Below the pieces are notes generated by a model. That model was not told the origin of the DNA, did not search any database, and saw only the letters and a list, made by a program, of their open reading frames with translations. A stretch of DNA of 64,000 nt from Paramarasmius palmivorus (Eukaryota > Basidiomycota > Agaricomycetes > Agaricales > Marasmiaceae): assembly GCA_037176845.1 (NCBI GenBank), contig JAYKXP010000085.1, forward strand, positions 1 through 64,000. The letters are read 5' to 3'. Positions within the stretch are counted from its first letter, which is position 1, and each line of letters begins with the position of its first letter. Of the stretch, positions 1-14,376 are shown piece after piece. The translations under genes were made by a program, and so were the position numbers.

Positions 1-83
1 GCATTAATGGGGTAGTGGTAACCTGGGTCGTTGCCACATGAGTGTTGCTCGACCCGCCGGGGGTTCGATTCCCTCTTAATGCA
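1..83 (+). tRNA. tRNA-Gly (anticodon GCC) with a 12-nt intron
   Basis: The stretch folds as a complete tRNA. The acceptor stem GCATTAA (1-7) pairs perfectly with TTAATGC (76-82), followed by discriminator A83. The D arm contains the A-box-like TAGTGGTAACC. The anticodon stem GGTCG (26-30) pairs with CGACC (50-54), and the loop TTGCCAC carries anticodon GCC (33-35). Bases 38-49 are extra and sit one base 3' of the anticodon, the canonical place for a nuclear tRNA intron. The T arm is GGGGG/TTCGATT/CCCTC with one G-T wobble. The gene starts at the first base of the window, so its 5' flank is not visible. Confidence 0.93.
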
Positions 84-89
84 TTACGC

Positions 90-94
90 TTTTT
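90..94 (+). terminator. RNA polymerase III T-run terminator of the tRNA
   Basis: Five consecutive T on the coding strand, seven bases after the tRNA discriminator base, the normal Pol III stop signal. Confidence 0.75.
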
Positions 95-310
95 AGCCTC
101 ATCGTTCACTTTTTTCTTGGTTCATGCGATTGCTCACACTAAAATGATGGCAAACTGAGAAAACGTACGCCATAGGCTGAGCAGTGCTAGCGAGGCACTG
201 ATAGCTCGGGAATCCCAAGTTGTTAGGGCATGTGATGAGAATGAAATACCATCTTTGGATGACCTGACTGACAGACACGCTGTTACTGACCTCGACTTGC
301 ATTGTGCATC

Positions 311-3300
311 ATGACCTCCCAAGAAATACGTTCTCTGCTCGAGCCTCCGAGCCTCAAAGAACCCCAGAAGTCCACAATAGCCTTCATTGATTCTCGATTT
401 CAAACAGTGGAGGATCTTGCCGGCATTGAAGAAGTGCTCATTGATGCGAGGAAACATCACGCAGAATTATCCGCCAGTGTACGCATTTCAACACCAAATT
501 TCTTTTGCTGTGTTCAAGAGACTTGTCATAGATTAGCTTAGCTCCTCGAAAGCTAGATTGGACGAAGTGATACTGGAAACGCGTACTTCAGCAGAGTCAT
601 ACGTGGAGACAGCTCAAGAGCTTTCTCTGATCAGGCATTCTATTGCGGATGAGCTCAGTGACCTTTCGGAACGACTGGAATCGGTTTCTTCGAATGGGCT
701 AGCACCGACGCTATTAGAAGACATCGAAACCCTGCATCGGAACTTGAAGGAGTTGGAGAGTATAAGAGGATATGTTATGGTTGTGGAACATGCTTTGAAG
801 TTGAGGTGCGCTTGAGCATCAGTCTTTCACGATACTCTTTCTAAACCTCGTCTAGTGAAGCAGCTGTACAAGACGTTGTCTCTGCATCTGCTGCAGCTGT
901 CATCTCAATATCCGCGGTTGCACAATTCCAAGCACTTCAATCCTTTGTTTCCAAGGTAGCTGAAGCCACTTCGGAAGCAGAGGCCACAGCGGGAACCCAA
1001 AGCTTACATCTCTCAAGCTTCTTGAATAATTTGCGCGAGAAAACTTGGGCTGACATGAAGTCCGCTCTTGCTGAGTACGCTCTGTTGGTTTAGAAACGTT
1101 TGACTTCGTGCTGACGAGTTCCCTAGGCTACTATTGACAGCAGCAGAGCAAATAAAGTGGCCGATGCAAGTCAACTATCCCTCCGTACCCCCAAATGACC
1201 GAGCAAAATTCGAGGCTACTTTCCGACATATGCTCCAGCTACAGAAAATGTCAGTAAAGATTTATTGTCAGCGTCTATTTCTGCTCATAGCATCGGCAGT
1301 GGCGTACAAATCAAGGCCTCAACCAATAACGAGGGCTTATATCCTCTGGAGGCCCTGGTCCAACCTATATCTCTGCGATTCAAATACCACTTTGAAGGCT
1401 CTCGACAGACAAATAGACCCGACAAGGTGGGTTCAAGCACTGGTCTTGCGTACCTATATTTCTCATTCATTACAGCCTGAGTGGTACTTTACCCATGTTC
1501 TAAATGCTATCCACGATCATCGAACATTCATGGAAACCGTTGTTCAGCAACTCATTGCTACTTCCGGACACGAAAATATTGACGCTTGGGTATGTATTTC
1601 TCACCCTTTTCTGCTACCAATTGCTGAAAAGATGTAGCGAGAGTTCACGGTACTGCTCCTTCCCCTTTTGACACGGAAACTCCGACGAACCGTCCCATCT
1701 CTGCTATCTCACCCTTCGCTACTGGCGCACACGATATACCAAGCCTTGTCTTTTGATGCCTCTCTACTTGAGACAGGGTTCGATTTACACAAAACCACTA
1801 GCGCAGGAACATCCGACGAGGAGAATAGATGGCCAGGAATTAGTGAGGTCATACTCGGAAAGAAGGAGTGGTTCGATGCTTGGGTCGAAGGAGAGAAGAG
1901 ATGTAAGTCGACAATGCTTCTAACGATTTGCATGGCGGTTGACCCCGTGTGCCCTATAGTCGCTGATGACCAATACCACGAAATCATCAGTGCATCCGAT
2001 GCTTGGCAAATTGCGGATGACGACCCTGAGTCAGAGTACTCTAACAGTGATTACAAGACGACGAACTCTGCGAGACGGGTGAAAGCTTTGGTTGAACAGA
2101 TTACAGGTAATGACCACACCTTCACCGATCCTTTCATACTGAACTGACCAAAACGATCAAATAGACCGTTATTCTCCCCTACCAAACTTCTCCCATCGGA
2201 CCAGATTCCTCATTGTGGTGCAGCTACCTATCCTCGAATCATATCATGGCCGCATATCTGCGTCTTTAGATGCGTTTGAGACGCTTTCGTCTGCTTTGGT
2301 TCGAGCGGTTCCTGGCGCGCTCGGTGTAACCCTAGGTGTCAAGGATGATACGAAAGTGAACGTGGATACTCGCCGGCTCACTAGTGGCGTTGAAGGTGTA
2401 CAGCGGCTGTGCAAAGCATTATTGAGTGCTCGGCACGTTGAAGCTGCGATGGAGCAGTGGGGAGAAGAGTTGGTGCGTTTGTGATTATCATGTTACGACC
2501 ATGACAGTATTAATGTGGTTATTGAACAGTTTTTCCTCGAGCTTTGGACTGAAATCAATCGTCGAGCGAGATTGAGGGCGCAGGCTCAAGCACATTCTGC
2601 TCTGCCTGACCCGACAACTGCACCGTCTGATAACTCGCAAGAGACAATTTTTGAGGAGTTGGTCGTGCAGTATCGAAAGCTGGGAGGCCGTTCAGAGGAT
2701 ATCATCGTTCAGCAAGTGTGTGCGGAAGTAGAAGCGGGGCTAAAAGCTCACTTCCAAGCTATGACTTCGTATGTCCATTCGTTTCCTTCAATAGCTATTT
2801 TTCACGGTCAAGCACGCAGGCCAAACCCGAATACCCCTCCTTTAGATGACGACATTTCATTATCTCAGACACTGCTCGGTCCCCTTGCGTTACTCTCCGC
2901 ACACCTTACCTACATCAAAACCACTCTTCCCAAGGCTACAGTGACTAGCTTGTACCGTCGCATCGCATCGAGGCTCGCAGAACATATTCTCCAACGGCAA
3001 ATTCTATACCGCGGGAATATTACTTTGACAGATGGCAAAACAGCCCTAGCAGAGAGCGAGCTTTGGGTTGAGACCTGCCAAACAAGTCTTGCGGGATCTC
3101 TGGGAGGCGGACGAAAGCGGGTGGAGGCGCCGTGGTTTAAGCTGTTGCAAGGCGCAAGAGTGGTTGCCGCCGAAGGTGAAATGTGGGATCACATTTCGGA
3201 TGCTACATTTGGAGCCAAGAGCCAAGAGGAGTGGGAGGAGGTAATGGAGAATATGACTGGCGGTGTGGAGATGAACAGAGAGGAGATTGGAAGGATTCTG

Positions 3301-3318
3301 CGCCGACGGGAGGCATAG
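311..3318 (+). CDS. RINT1/TIP20-family vesicle tethering protein (Dsl1 complex subunit)
   Basis: Tip20/RINT1 proteins belong to the Dsl1/NRZ tethering complex on the ER, which receives COPI vesicles returning from the Golgi. Multiple exons joined by short introns give a continuous helical protein. The N-terminal third is coiled-coil-like (ARKHHAELSA, EDIETLHRNLKELESIR). The middle holds the family block around LLPLLTRKLR and WFDAWVEGEKR. The most telling stretch is RFLIVVQLPILESYHGRI, followed by the C-terminal helical bundle ending in GRILRRREA. The ATG at 311 (MTSQEIRSLL) is the first in-frame start. Family assignment rests on the overall pattern and the LPILESYHGRISASLDAFE-like block. The exact gene name and each splice site are less certain. 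Confidence 0.78.
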
Positions 3319-3481
3319 ACTTTTCATTGTTCTTTACATTTTTCTGCTTCGAGATTCTGTGTTAAAGATCTGACCTGTCGATATTCAATTGGAGGAGGTA
3401 TACATCTACAGAAATACACAAAATAGGTAACCGATAACACCACGATAACAGTAAGGTGAAAACAAGATGATAGCTTAGCGC

Positions 3482-6225
<2,744 letters not shown>

Positions 6226-7983
6226 GGTGGTGATGAAGAGAGGTGGATTTTTACGCGACTCAGCGCGTTCAGTCACCCTAGTGACAAGTGACAAAACATT
6301 CTCACGCCTCAAAAAATTCTCTTTCAGTTTGTCCTCGCTCGGTCCTCGCTTTACGCAGAATATGGCGTAGTTCGCATACATAACGCTGAGTTGGTATACA
6401 AAGTGTCATGAAAATGGGGATACAAAACTTCACAGGACAATAATGTAACGGATAAATGAGAAGGGTAATGAAGTGCCGGATATCAAGTGGAGCTGGCCAC
6501 GGAGAATCGTAATGGTGTACAAGGGAAGATTATTATGAAGGAGCAATAGCTAGTATGCAGTGAGCACAGATGATAAGTACTAGTCATTAAGAGATGGTTC
6601 TTACAAAGGTTTTGATATGATTCCAAGTTGAAAGCCTGACTAGGCCTTAATTAAGCCTCCTCCCCTTCTCTTCTCCAGTCCCGACTGCCGGTTATCTGTC
6701 TTCGCCAGTCTCGACTACCAGTAATCTGTCTCCTCCAGTCCCTGCTCCCAGTTATTTGTCGCTCTTCGAGTAAGTCTGCCTCAGCATCAGGGACCTAATA
6801 ATAGAAGCAATAACGGTAAGTTGTTCAACGGCCACGCGAGAAAGAAGGTACACACAGGAAGAGCAGCAGTCGATGCAACGAAAAGGGCAACGAAGAATGT
6901 GAGATACTTGTGTAGCAGCATCGTCGTAGTGGTAAATATGTCGCCTGCAGGCTGTGGGAGAAATATTTCACGGTCCTCCGAGCGATAGTCAACGGGTCTT
7001 TAAATACCAATTTGCGACGGGGGGACAAACCGAGCCGGTTCTTCCCAGCAATCATTCCCCTGAAAATGAAATTTACATAGCGAGTGCCCAAGATCGTTTC
7101 TCCACGCCGACTGGCCTGATCACGGCATGACTTCGAATTCAGAAACTGGGAACCTTTCTGGCTCCAATTGACTGCCCCCCTGGGATCCGCTGGGATTGCA
7201 TATGTCCTCCCGTTCCCACAGTGGTTTGAAATAGCACCTTGGACCGTTCCTAGCAAACCGGCAGTTTAAGCATAGTGGACCACGTTCGCCTCCAACTCCT
7301 TCTAATGGCTTCTCCCTTGTAGGACTACTCCGTTGGAGTGTCGACCTGCGGCAAAAAACGAAGGCTGTATTCGGGTCCGCATTAAAATCCGTGGATGAGG
7401 TAGAATGTGCATTCTCCCTGACACGCTTACGGTCCCGGTCCAGTGGGTTCTGTTATCGAGCATTCGGCAAGGTGCTAGATCTTCCAATGGTTTGGGCAGG
7501 TGCTTTTCGACCCTAGTTAGCAATGGCATCATCAATGGAGCGAGAAGCCTCTACGCCCGTCGAATGAATTCGGATTTCCGCGAGCTTTAACCCGTCGCTA
7601 CAGGTGCTGTTTCCTTCCTCCTAATCTGTTGTGATAAGACCGAACGTCATCGAAATCCCCGAGGTATAGCAAGAGGCTTGCTCGATTAGCATATTAAACG
7701 TGAAACCGGGCCTGAGGCCTGAACCTGTGCAGAACGACAGGTGCGGCGTAGCATATGATCTGGAATTCATCAGCCTGTATTAAGGCTGCAGCGAAGGTCG
7801 AGTTAACTCCAAGGGACAGGAACATGAGCTCACAATCGGATCGATCATGAGAAGGATTACACATCGGGCCCTGGCCACTTTGGCCTGAGCTTTCCGCAAG
7901 AGCTAGAATACAAACTGACATGGCATCTACACATGTTGAAACATACATCCCCCTTCATCAATCCTGATGATGTCTGTTAGTTG
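6226..7983. other. Intergenic stretch without a convincing gene
   Basis: About 1.75 kb between the MCM3 5' end and the PRP17 3' end. Open frames here are short, lack any recognisable motif and do not join through plausible introns. The only structure seen is a 30-bp tandem repeat, annotated separately. The MCM3 promoter must lie in the part next to 6225. Confidence 0.6.
6675..6764. repeat. Imperfect 30-bp tandem repeat, three copies
   Basis: Units start at 6675, 6705 and 6735 and share the pattern CCAGTC..GACT.CC.GTTATCTGTC. The copies differ at several positions, so this is an old or relaxed minisatellite. It lies in pyrimidine-rich DNA upstream of MCM3. Confidence 0.7.
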
Positions 7984-10047
7984 CTAATAATGAGCATGAC
8001 GGATAGATGAACGTACCCATAGCTTGATAAGACCATCCCACGATGCGGTTACCACCTTCGACTGATGAAAACGCGTTGAGGATCAATATTTAATGATTGA
8101 AGCTAGTTTCACTTACAGTCTCATGTGGTAGCCATTCATGAGCGATGACCACCTTTGAGTGTGCCTTGAGCCTGGACTTAATTCGCCCAGTCTTCCAGTC
8201 CCAGAAAACAACATTGCCTTCACCGTCGCCACTGCTAATCCATTTACCATCAGGTGAAAACCCAACCTGACATGCATAACCCGCGACGGAATGGCCAGCG
8301 AAACGCTTCTTGCGGTTCTGGCGGAAGTTATCCGTGCTATAGATCAAGATCTGATTATCCAGAGATTGAGCGGCGAAGTATCTCTCTGTATATCAAAGTC
8401 AGCTTTTGCTCGCCAGGAACGATGCTAAAGGTTAGCAGATGACGCACTCGAAGGATGAAGTGTGACGGCCGGCATAGAATGCATGTGAGGCTCTGCAATG
8501 TACTTTATCACAACTGGAATATCGAAGTCCCAAGCTCTGATGGTTTTGTCGTCCGAAGTGGTAACGAACCTCCGGTTTTCGTCCACAAACGTAATAGTGT
8601 TGACTGGTCCTAAATGTTGATCGTATTCTTGTGTGATATCGCCAGAGTTCATATCATACTAAAAGGTGACGAAAATAAGGAAAACGATGACACACCAAGG
8701 GAACGGAAGGTACACACCTGGATGATCTTCTTATCAGACATACCGGCAAGGAAGATATGCTGTTTATCTTGGTCTGGATGGAAGCGAACGACGTAAGGAA
8801 TCTTTCCATTTCCGAAGCGCTTCAGACATTGGCCAGTCTCTGTGTCCCACAGTTTGATCGAGCGATCGTAAGAGCAAGAGAGGAATTGGCGGCCGTCGTT
8901 CGAGAACGTTACATCTTTGACTGCCTTCACATGCCCATGGAAGGTACGAAGGCAGTTCCCATGAGTATATACGTCCCAAAGCTGCAGAATGAAAAATGAT
9001 CCGTGAGAACTGGGTATTCCGCAGTTCGAGAAAGGATAGCTACCTTTATTTTGGTGTCCATGGACCCACTCAGCATGAGATGGCCAGTCTCTGGAAATAG
9101 ACGGATGACAGAAACACCTTGGGTATGGCCTGTCCATGTATGTATACAGGCCTTGGGAATGAAGCATTCTTGCGACCCAGCTTCGTGCAAAAGGTGGGGA
9201 GCTTCCGCGATGGGCGGTGACATGTATGTGCGCCCTTGGTAATCCGTCATTTGTCTGCCATGGAAGACTGACGTCTCCTGCCCGTGTGTGCCGCGTTTTG
9301 GTTTGGCCTTCTTGGTGACGACTTCCTCCTCTTCTGATTCCTCCTCTTCCTCGCCCTCTTTGGCTTCAATACCAGTCAAGAAGTGGTTTTCTGGTTCATC
9401 ACCTTCCCAGGATGCCCACGGACCAACGTAGGCCCCTTCACCTTCAACGATATCCAAGTCGCCTTTTTGCTTGCGCTTGCGTTTTAGCTCCTTCCTCTGA
9501 CCCTTTGTCGCACGCATAGTGTCAATCGTGGCAAAACCATTAGCCTCCGCTTTTTCCAAAGATCCTAACACGGCTGGCGCGTTGGGGTCTATCGAAGGAT
9601 TCGCAGAATAGCCAAGGATGGAATGAGTGAGATGCTGAGCCCTAAAAGCATGCTCCGTCATAGACTGCTCTTCGACGTGACCTGCGAGTGCATTTTGGTT
9701 CAGGAAACGCTTCTTGTCGCCGAAAGGATTGTCAGGTCCTTGTAATGGAAGCATCATGTCTTGGTACGGAATGTTCACGTTCATTTGCGTATCTGTTGGT
9801 CGTGTAACTAGTGAGGTTTGGTGCAAAGGATCCTAATTGAGAAAATCAGAGGGCTCTGAAATTAAACTCCAAGGTGAAAACTCACTTCGGCCAAAACATG
9901 AGGTGCCGCTTCTGTTGTCAATGGTGTTGAAGTTGAGGTTTCTTCTGTCCGAATTTTCTTCATAGCTGGTATCTTAGAGATTCCAAAGAAGTCTCCCGAG
10001 TTGACATCTTCATCTTCTCCAGACGAGTATCCTTGAACGAGCGACAT
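7984..10047 (-). CDS. PRP17: Pre-mRNA splicing factor PRP17/CDC40 (WD40 repeat protein)
   Basis: PRP17 (CDC40) is a spliceosomal WD40 protein acting at the second catalytic step. The protein starts [14 protein letters not shown]. It then has a family-typical N-terminus ([33 protein letters not shown]), a basic and acidic linker, and the block [20 protein letters not shown] seven-bladed WD40 propeller follows, with repeats such as [46 protein letters not shown] and [14 protein letters not shown]. The last repeat reaches a stop at 7984 if the frame is read through, while an alternative intron after the final IKLW could alter the last few residues. The start at 10047 is 158 bases from a divergent Myb gene, suggesting a shared promoter region. 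Confidence 0.93.
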
Positions 10048-10205
10048 AATGAGGGTCAGATTTGAGTCAAGTTTGAGTTCGCCTCTGAGTTCAAATCGTG
10101 ACCCAAAATATCACAGCGTCACAGTCACAGCTCGCTGACTCCACCACAGCGGCCTGAGCGCTGTCACATCATTACTTGCTCAACAACCGTTTGTCATGCT
10201 GGAGA
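10048..10205. promoter_or_regulatory. Shared intergenic promoter between PRP17 and the Myb-C2H2 gene
   Basis: Only 158 bases separate two divergent start codons, so both promoters must lie here or overlap the neighbouring 5' UTRs. No clear TATA element is visible. Confidence 0.5.
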
Positions 10206-12441
10206 ATGGTAGAGAAGGCTGCCAGTAGACCATGGACTCAAGAAGAGGACGATCTGCTGAGGAAAGCGGTTGCAACACATGGCGCTCAGGATAATTGGAA
10301 AGCGGTTGCCACAGAAGTCCCAGGTCGTACCAACAAAGCTTGCCGCAAGGTCAGTAGGGTACACCATTCCTGAGTCGATACTTATTGGGTGAAAACTCTA
10401 GCGATGGCTTCATTCACTTTCCCCGACGATCAAGAAGACCCCCTGGACGCAGGACGAAGACGATCAGCTGCTAGGACTGTTCAGCATACATGGTCCAAAG
10501 TGGTCATTCATAGCTCGTCAGATTCCCGGTAGAACGGACGATGCGTGTTCAAAGCGCTATAACGAGGCTCTTAATCCTGATTTGAAGAAGGACGACTGGA
10601 CTCCTGAAGAGGAGCAGCTACTGGTTCAGGTCCATGCGGAGATTGGCCACAACAAGTGGAAAGAAGTCGGCGCCCGTCTCAGTCGAAGCGGACTGGCATG
10701 TAGGAATCGGTGCGCCCAAGATCGGGTCCTTCTCCAAATTTTATTGATTTTATCCCAGGTGGAAACAGCTTGAGCGAAAAGGCAAAATCAGCCAGCTCAT
10801 TGCACCGGGTGGCGCTCACCGAGAGATGCCTGCTCGCCCTATGGGCCAGCTCGAATCATACTATCCGTACTACCCGCCTGAATCGTATCCTCTTTTCAAC
10901 GAAGCAGGACCAATGTCTTCTTTTAGGGAGCCAACTCCTGAGCTTCCTGCTTCTCAGCCCGTTTCATATCCACCCCCAATGCATTTTTCGTCCTCGTCGC
11001 TTATCGCAGCATTATCGGATCCCACACCCCAACCTTCTCCCTCTTCCTCATATTTGGAGCCGCCAGCAGACTCATCTTGCGGCAGCAGTCCCATAGCACA
11101 GCATTCACCTATGCTGTCAGAGTCACCATACCAAGCCTCCCCTGCAGAAATAACGGATAACCCGATGTTGCTGGACAATCTCGCACAAACTACCTTCCTT
11201 GAATTCGATTTTTCATCATTTTACATGGCAGAAGAGCCCTTCGTATCACACGAGCCAGGCATCTTCACAGCGCCTCTGGACTCCTCCGGCGCGTATTCCA
11301 TGCCTGATCAAGAAATGTGCGTACAAGTACACAAGGCGCCTATCGTCGCACAGTTGGAGGAAGCACCGCTTTACGACCGCCAAGCAGGCAGTCCTTTCAG
11401 CGATATCTCCCCGGAAATGAATCTCGTGGAAATGTCTTCCGCTTCATGCAGCCCTGAGGAACGTCTTTCCCAACTATCGCCTACTTCAAGTCCCGGTTCG
11501 GTTGCACCGGTTGATTTACCAGCGAATGACTCCATTCCCTCCAGTTCTCTGCTATTCGCTGAGACGCCGCTTGTCACGGACGCAGCAGTTAGCCGTGGCA
11601 GGAAGCGCAAGAATACAGCATCTGCTTCCACAGCCCATACATTATCTGTATCAAACATACAACATCGGCTTTCGACCATTATGCCTTTGTCATCGGAGTA
11701 CGTTTCCGAACATTTGGTGTCAGGAACAATTTTACTGATAGTGCCTCATGCAGTCGTTCGATAAAACCTTACGCTTGTGGACATCAAGAATGTTGGCCTG
11801 CTACTGAAGAGACAAGTAAAGCTTGCTTTGCTACGTCAAGAGAACTATGGGAACATAGCAGAGCCGCACATGTCGATGATTTTCAGGACGACCGACCATT
11901 TCGGTGTGCTTTACCTGGCTGCGGAAAATCTTGGAAGGCGAGCATACGTTGTCATATTCAACCTGTTCTACGGAATTGACATAGTTAAATAGAGCCTCAA
12001 CGGCATTCAATATCATCTTCAAGTGTAAATGACGATGCAGCCTGTCTGGGTTTTGCTCTCGCTGATCCCGTTTGTTTAGCTCTACTGCTCACTTTCAACA
12101 AGCTGTCTCATCTCAATTCTCTGCTGCTAACGCAAGCGATTCCCCTCAAACCGATTCCGACATGAATTTAGCTTCTGAAGGACAAGAGACAGGCAAGCGC
12201 TACACTTGTGACCATCCAAACTGCTACAAGACGTACAAGAATGCGAGTGGGCTCAGATACCACAAGAAGAACGTGAGTCGTTGCGCCATCAGCAATTCAA
12301 CACTTTACGATGCCTCCTGAACAGGGACACCCGCGAAAGCTACCAATGCAATTGACTAACATGCCACCCTCGCTTGCTCGTGATCTTCCACTAAGGATTA
12401 GGAAGATGCGTAAGAAAGATGATCTTCAACAGGTTTCTTAA
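10206..12441 (+). CDS. Putative transcription factor with three Myb/SANT repeats and C-terminal C2H2 zinc fingers
   Basis: The product is a likely nuclear DNA-binding regulator. Three Myb repeats are seen in order: RPWTQEEDDLLRKAV...VPGRTNKACRKRW; TPWTQDEDDQLLGLF...IPGRTDDACSKRY; DDWTPEEEQLLVQV...RSGLACRNRWKQLE. A Pro/Ser-rich, probably disordered linker of about 300 residues follows, including a basic RGRKRKN patch. The C-terminus carries zinc-finger segments: KPYACGHQEC..H..H, FRCALPGCGKSWKSLNGIQYH and YTCDHPNCYKTYKNASGLRYH. The last two resemble the paired fingers of the Sfp1 type. The reading frame is continuous across every proposed splice, including a GC-AG intron at 11938-11992, which argues for one gene rather than two. 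The start ATG at 10206 places the first Myb repeat about eight residues in. Confidence 0.82.
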
Positions 12442-13106
12442 AGGACGGAAAGGATTGGCTCCCTCCCTATAATAAGTGAGCACGAAACTAATACTGCTTA
12501 TTTACTGCAAATAATTGTGCTACGAATGATTGTACTTTTCCCCTCTCAAAGCCCTTTTATGATATACCACTGTGTTCGTGTGTGTTCGTGTACAGTGTAT
12601 GTTCAAATTCTTTACGATCTCATATCCATTGGCTATCTCCTTCGCGGTGCCTTTTGCAGATGACGATAACTGAGCTGGTTCACGCTGGATCTGGAATCGT
12701 CGTCGGGCCAAACTCTGGTCAACCTCTCGATAACACCGGATCTGTAGCTACCAAAGTTCCCGGTTTTGACAGCATTGACCGGTGTTAACCTTGCCCGGCC
12801 ATATAGTGGTGTTCAGCAAAGCTTCACAAGGATCCGCACTGTCAGGCGAACCTTTGAGTACTCAGGAGAATCTCAATAATACCGAGGACTCGGGAAGACG
12901 GTTGATTAGATCGCATCGGTTTGCTACCTGGTACCGATGCTTTAGATGATTGTATCTATTCGCGAATGCCGATAGTTTAATCTCCATATAACACATACTC
13001 GAACGATTTCTACACGTTCATCATTGCCCACCGCCTGCACCAAATTGGTTCGCCCTAGATGACGAAAAACACTCAGTCAGCATATCAAGAGGGCAAAGCA
13101 AGCTGC
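12442..13106. other. Intergenic region between two convergent genes
   Basis: This 665-base gap holds the 3' UTRs of the Myb-C2H2 gene and of SGT2. A GT-rich run (tgtgttcgtgtgtgttcgtg) lies near 12570-12590. No gene is visible. Confidence 0.6.
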
Positions 13107-14282
13107 TCACAGGTTTCTCAAAGCAGGGTTACTCATAATCTCGTCCATGGAAGGCATATCTCCTGATTGGACACGGTTCATCTGCACCGATCGTTGAGTA
13201 AGCATGTACGCCGATGGTAAACCAGGTAGTCCACATACCATATCTGCAACGGCAGGGTTCTGCATGAGGTTAGCTAATCCACCGTTTGACATCATTTGCT
13301 GGGCCATTGCCATCATCTGTGGGTTATTGAGGATGCTAGACATATCTGGCATGCCTCCTCCTCCGGCGCCACCTCCTCCCATGCCTCGAAGCATATCGGC
13401 CATGCCGGAAAGGTCAGGCATTCCTCCTGCACCTGCACCTGCACCTCCTCGGGCTCTTGGTGTCGGAGAAGAGCCATCATCCGGAATTAGAGGAGGCGGA
13501 CCTTCGTCGTCATCATCCTTCGGTATCCGGGCTTTGGCATTCTGAAGTCCGGATTTGAGGCCTGCGTTATTCGGATCTAGCTTCAAACCGCGTTCAAACG
13601 CATCAGCTGCTGCTTTGAAGTCTGATAGGCAATACTGGGCGTGTCTATGAAGCACAGATAAGTACTCATCCATACAAATAAGAGACAGATGACGCACCCT
13701 AAACGATGGTACGCTTTCACAAAGCTTGGATCATTGGCCAAAGCCAATTCAGCATCTCCGATTGCAGAGAGATGATCTCCTTTACTCGAGTACGCCGCAG
13801 CACGATTCGAGTAGTAAATAGGATTTGTAGGATCAAGGGTGATAGCTTGTGAATAGGACTCGATTGCTTCGTCATACTTCTTGCTAGACATCAACGAGTT
13901 GCCTTTGGCTTTGAATTCTTCGGCTTTAGCTTTATCTTCCTTGGTAGGTCCCGTTTGTTTTGGCGCCGGTGTCGATGAACCTTGCGATGAAGAGCCAACT
14001 TTGTCCCGTGTCTTCAAATATACATCGAAGATACTTTGAAGAGTAGCAGGTTTGACACTAAGACGTTCTACTTGTTTCTCGTCCGAGGGGTCGACACCAA
14101 ACGCTTCGCCAATGCACTGAACTGGTGAAAGTGAATCAGCTCTTCGAAGTTCAATTATCCTAGGGTAACTTACTTGCAACCTCCAAGCTCTCCTTGTCAT
14201 CTGCCTTTACAGTCCCATCTGTTATGGATTGGTTGAGGAAATCGAGGATGGAAAGAACGAGACGCTGCTGCTTTTCCGACAT
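13107..14282 (-). CDS. SGT2: Small glutamine-rich tetratricopeptide repeat co-chaperone SGT2
   Basis: SGT2/SGTA is a cytosolic co-chaperone that links Hsp70/Hsp90 to the GET pathway for tail-anchored membrane proteins. The N-terminal dimerisation domain begins MSEKQQRLVLSILDFL. Three TPR repeats follow (AKAEEFKAKGNSLMSSKKYDEAIESY; NPIYYSNRAAAYSSKGDHLSAI; FKAAADAFERGLKLDPNN). Then come an acidic patch (PKDDDDEGPPP), a Gly/Met-rich stretch (GGMPDLSGMADMLRGMGGGG) and the C-terminal NPQMMAMAQQMM segment, which matches the methionine-rich client-binding region of the family. Introns interrupt the N-domain, the TPR region and the last part. The start at 14282 is 94 bases from the divergent PRP19 start. 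Confidence 0.93.
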
Positions 14283-14376
14283 TGAAATATTTCAATTTGG
14301 CGGTGAAGGTGAAAAGGGTGTAACAAACCCAAACAAAACAAGTTCAGTTGCGCGTCACGTCTGGACCGTCACCACC
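14283..14376. promoter_or_regulatory. 94-bp divergent promoter between SGT2 and PRP19
   Basis: The two start codons face away from each other across 94 bases, so transcription of both must start from this compact interval. No TATA box was found. Confidence 0.5.

Noticed and set aside
6825..7256. Minus-strand frame of 143 codons upstream of MCM3
   Set aside because: Composition is Arg/Ser/Leu-rich without domain features and no supporting exons; judged to be chance.
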